NCBI GenBank assembly: GCA_036365145.1
Contig: JAEOAD010000026.1
Span: forward strand, 1,665,001 to 1,729,000
DNA: 64,000 nucleotides
Source: Orientallactaga sibirica
Lineage: Eukaryota; Chordata; Mammalia; Rodentia; Dipodidae
Reading direction: 5' to 3'
The translations under genes were made by a program, and so were the position numbers. Of this stretch, positions 62,888 to 64,000 are shown in pieces (the first letter of the stretch is position 1; the number at the start of each line of letters is the position of its first letter). A model generated the notes under the pieces. That model did not search any database. It was not told the origin of the DNA and saw only the letters and a program-made list of their open reading frames with translations.

Positions 62888-63902
62888 TAGATTTGTAATT
62901 CTTGAATGAAGGCAGGATGGGATGTGATGATGACTAGCTTTGAACCACATGATGATATAGATCTTATAGGTGGTGACTAGACAGTAACTGAGGGCCTCAA
63001 GGGGACGTAGAACTCCTCGGGCAGCTGGCCTGCCTCCCCTCGGGGCTGGGAGAATGGAGACAAACAGGAGTCTCACAGCAGCACTGGGCACAGACGAAGT
63101 CCAGAGAGGAAGGGAAGACCGTGGACTAATGAGGCAGATGGTAACCAAAAGACAGGGGCCCAATATGGGCTGTGGGCGGAGAGAGAAGTGTATCGTCAGA
63201 GCCAGGCTTGCTCCATCGGAATCTTCCTGTCCTGAGGCCACGGGCCATGCAAAAGGGCATCTGACGCCTGAGCCTGTTGAACCTTTGGCAAACCAACACA
63301 CCTTCCTTCTCGCTGCGACTGCCCACATGTCCCTAGCTTAAAGCTTTTGGAAAGCCGTGTGACTGTCTGTGGAGGATGACGATCTACCTGGGGCTGAGCC
63401 CCATAAGAGGTCCCTTCCATCCAAGGGTAGGAGGACTCACTGAGGCATTCACAGTGAGTGTAGGCAAGGTGTGGGCACTGCAGCTATTTCTAACCTGCCA
63501 CAGGGAAGGGAACCTTGACTGTTTGAGAAGCAGGCTGATTGTCAGGGGCGGAACCCGACACGGAGCTGTCAGAAAGCTGCTGACAGGGGTGGAGTCAGGG
63601 GCTTGGGCTGACAGGGCTGTGATTTTTGAAAGAAATGTCTCTAAGAAAGAGCTCCAAAAGTAGGAGAGAAATATTATTATTAGATAATGGCTGTCAGGTA
63701 ATTTTTTGATGTGTTCTCAGTATTTCATAACCAACTTGCCCTTAGATGGTAAGTTCTTCCTGGCCCTGGGCCATGAACTGTGCCCCTGGGGTTTGACTCC
63801 AGCTCTGGGCATGCCACAGGAATCAGGAGGCATTCGCTCCCTGATCAGTGGTCACTATGGTGGAAATACTCCTCCAGCAGTTTTTTTTTTTTTTCTTTGT
63901 TT

Positions 63903-63904
63903 TT

Positions 63905-63940
<36 letters not shown>

Positions 63941-64000
63941 TTTTTTTTTTTTTTTCTGTTTTTCAAGGCAGGGTCTTGCTCTAACCCAGGCTGACCTGGA
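63903..64000 (-). mobile_element. (TTTC)n and B1 SINE start (copy 2)
   Basis: The B1 is cut by the window edge at caggctgacctgga. Confidence 0.9.

Larger units (their letters stand above)
62456..64000. repeat. Terminal tandem duplication, copy 2 (runs off the window)
   Basis: Near-identical to copy 1; the first DIP here (62460-62620) is less gapped than in copy 1. Confidence 0.95.

Noticed and set aside
52698..64000. UPB1 exon 2 inside the window
   Set aside because: No stretch encodes the expected LDLPREA-like start or the VGLVQNRI-like region on the plus strand; the rest is read as intron 1.

Overview
The window is mammalian nuclear DNA, dense in retroposons, from a rodent. Nearly every other feature is a SINE of one of two families. 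One is tRNA-derived: it opens with ggctggagagatggcttag, has Pol III A- and B-box sequences, and ends in CTCTCTCAAATAAATA. This fits the DIP family of the B2 superfamily known from jerboas and their relatives (Dipodidae). The other is a 7SL-derived B1 variant with the dipodid-looking body gtgagaccctacctcg. I therefore infer a dipodoid rodent such as Jaculus. Older layers (MIR, L2, ancient L1 3' ends, MaLR LTRs, one probable DNA transposon) are also present. There are no prokaryotic genes, CRISPR arrays or intact viral genes.

The only protein-coding gene I can support is UPB1 (beta-ureidopropionase). Its first coding exon lies on the plus strand at 51749-51852, behind a GC-rich TATA-less promoter. 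Everything left of about 51 kb is therefore intergenic DNA upstream of UPB1, and the remaining 12 kb is its intron 1; exon 2 was not found. UPB1 performs the last step of uracil and thymine breakdown.

Layout. 1-10 kb: SINEs, a solo ERVK-type LTR with a 6-bp target-site duplication (TSD) at 4535-5034, a tandem array of truncated B1 units (5784-6205) and a MaLR LTR (7290-7958). 10.3-15.5 kb: an old antisense L1 in pieces, carrying a 1.6-kb direct tandem duplication. 16-33 kb: SINEs, MaLR/MLT1 LTRs, an ancient L1 tail, L2 and MIR. 33-39 kb: sense L1 pieces. 35.9-37.9 and 43.5-45.1 kb: two arms of an inverted duplication that share their SINE insertions. 48.8-50.2 kb: an L1 with a 5' inversion typical of twin priming. 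50.4-52 kb: UPB1 promoter and exon 1. 60.4-64 kb: a 2.1-kb tandem duplication with a degraded partial third copy between the two good ones, running off the window.

The most interesting observation is that DIP SINE subfamilies carry close matches to the CTCF core motif, as B2 SINEs do in mouse. Eight candidate motifs are seeded through the window, and a convergent pair brackets the UPB1 first exon. All coordinates of repeats are read by eye and are good to about 5-10 bases unless TSDs are given. SINE entries below use these names: DIP (standard), DIP-long (extra segment with gacgcaagggcgcaatgcc) and DIP-3 (antisense form contains ccacctagtgg).
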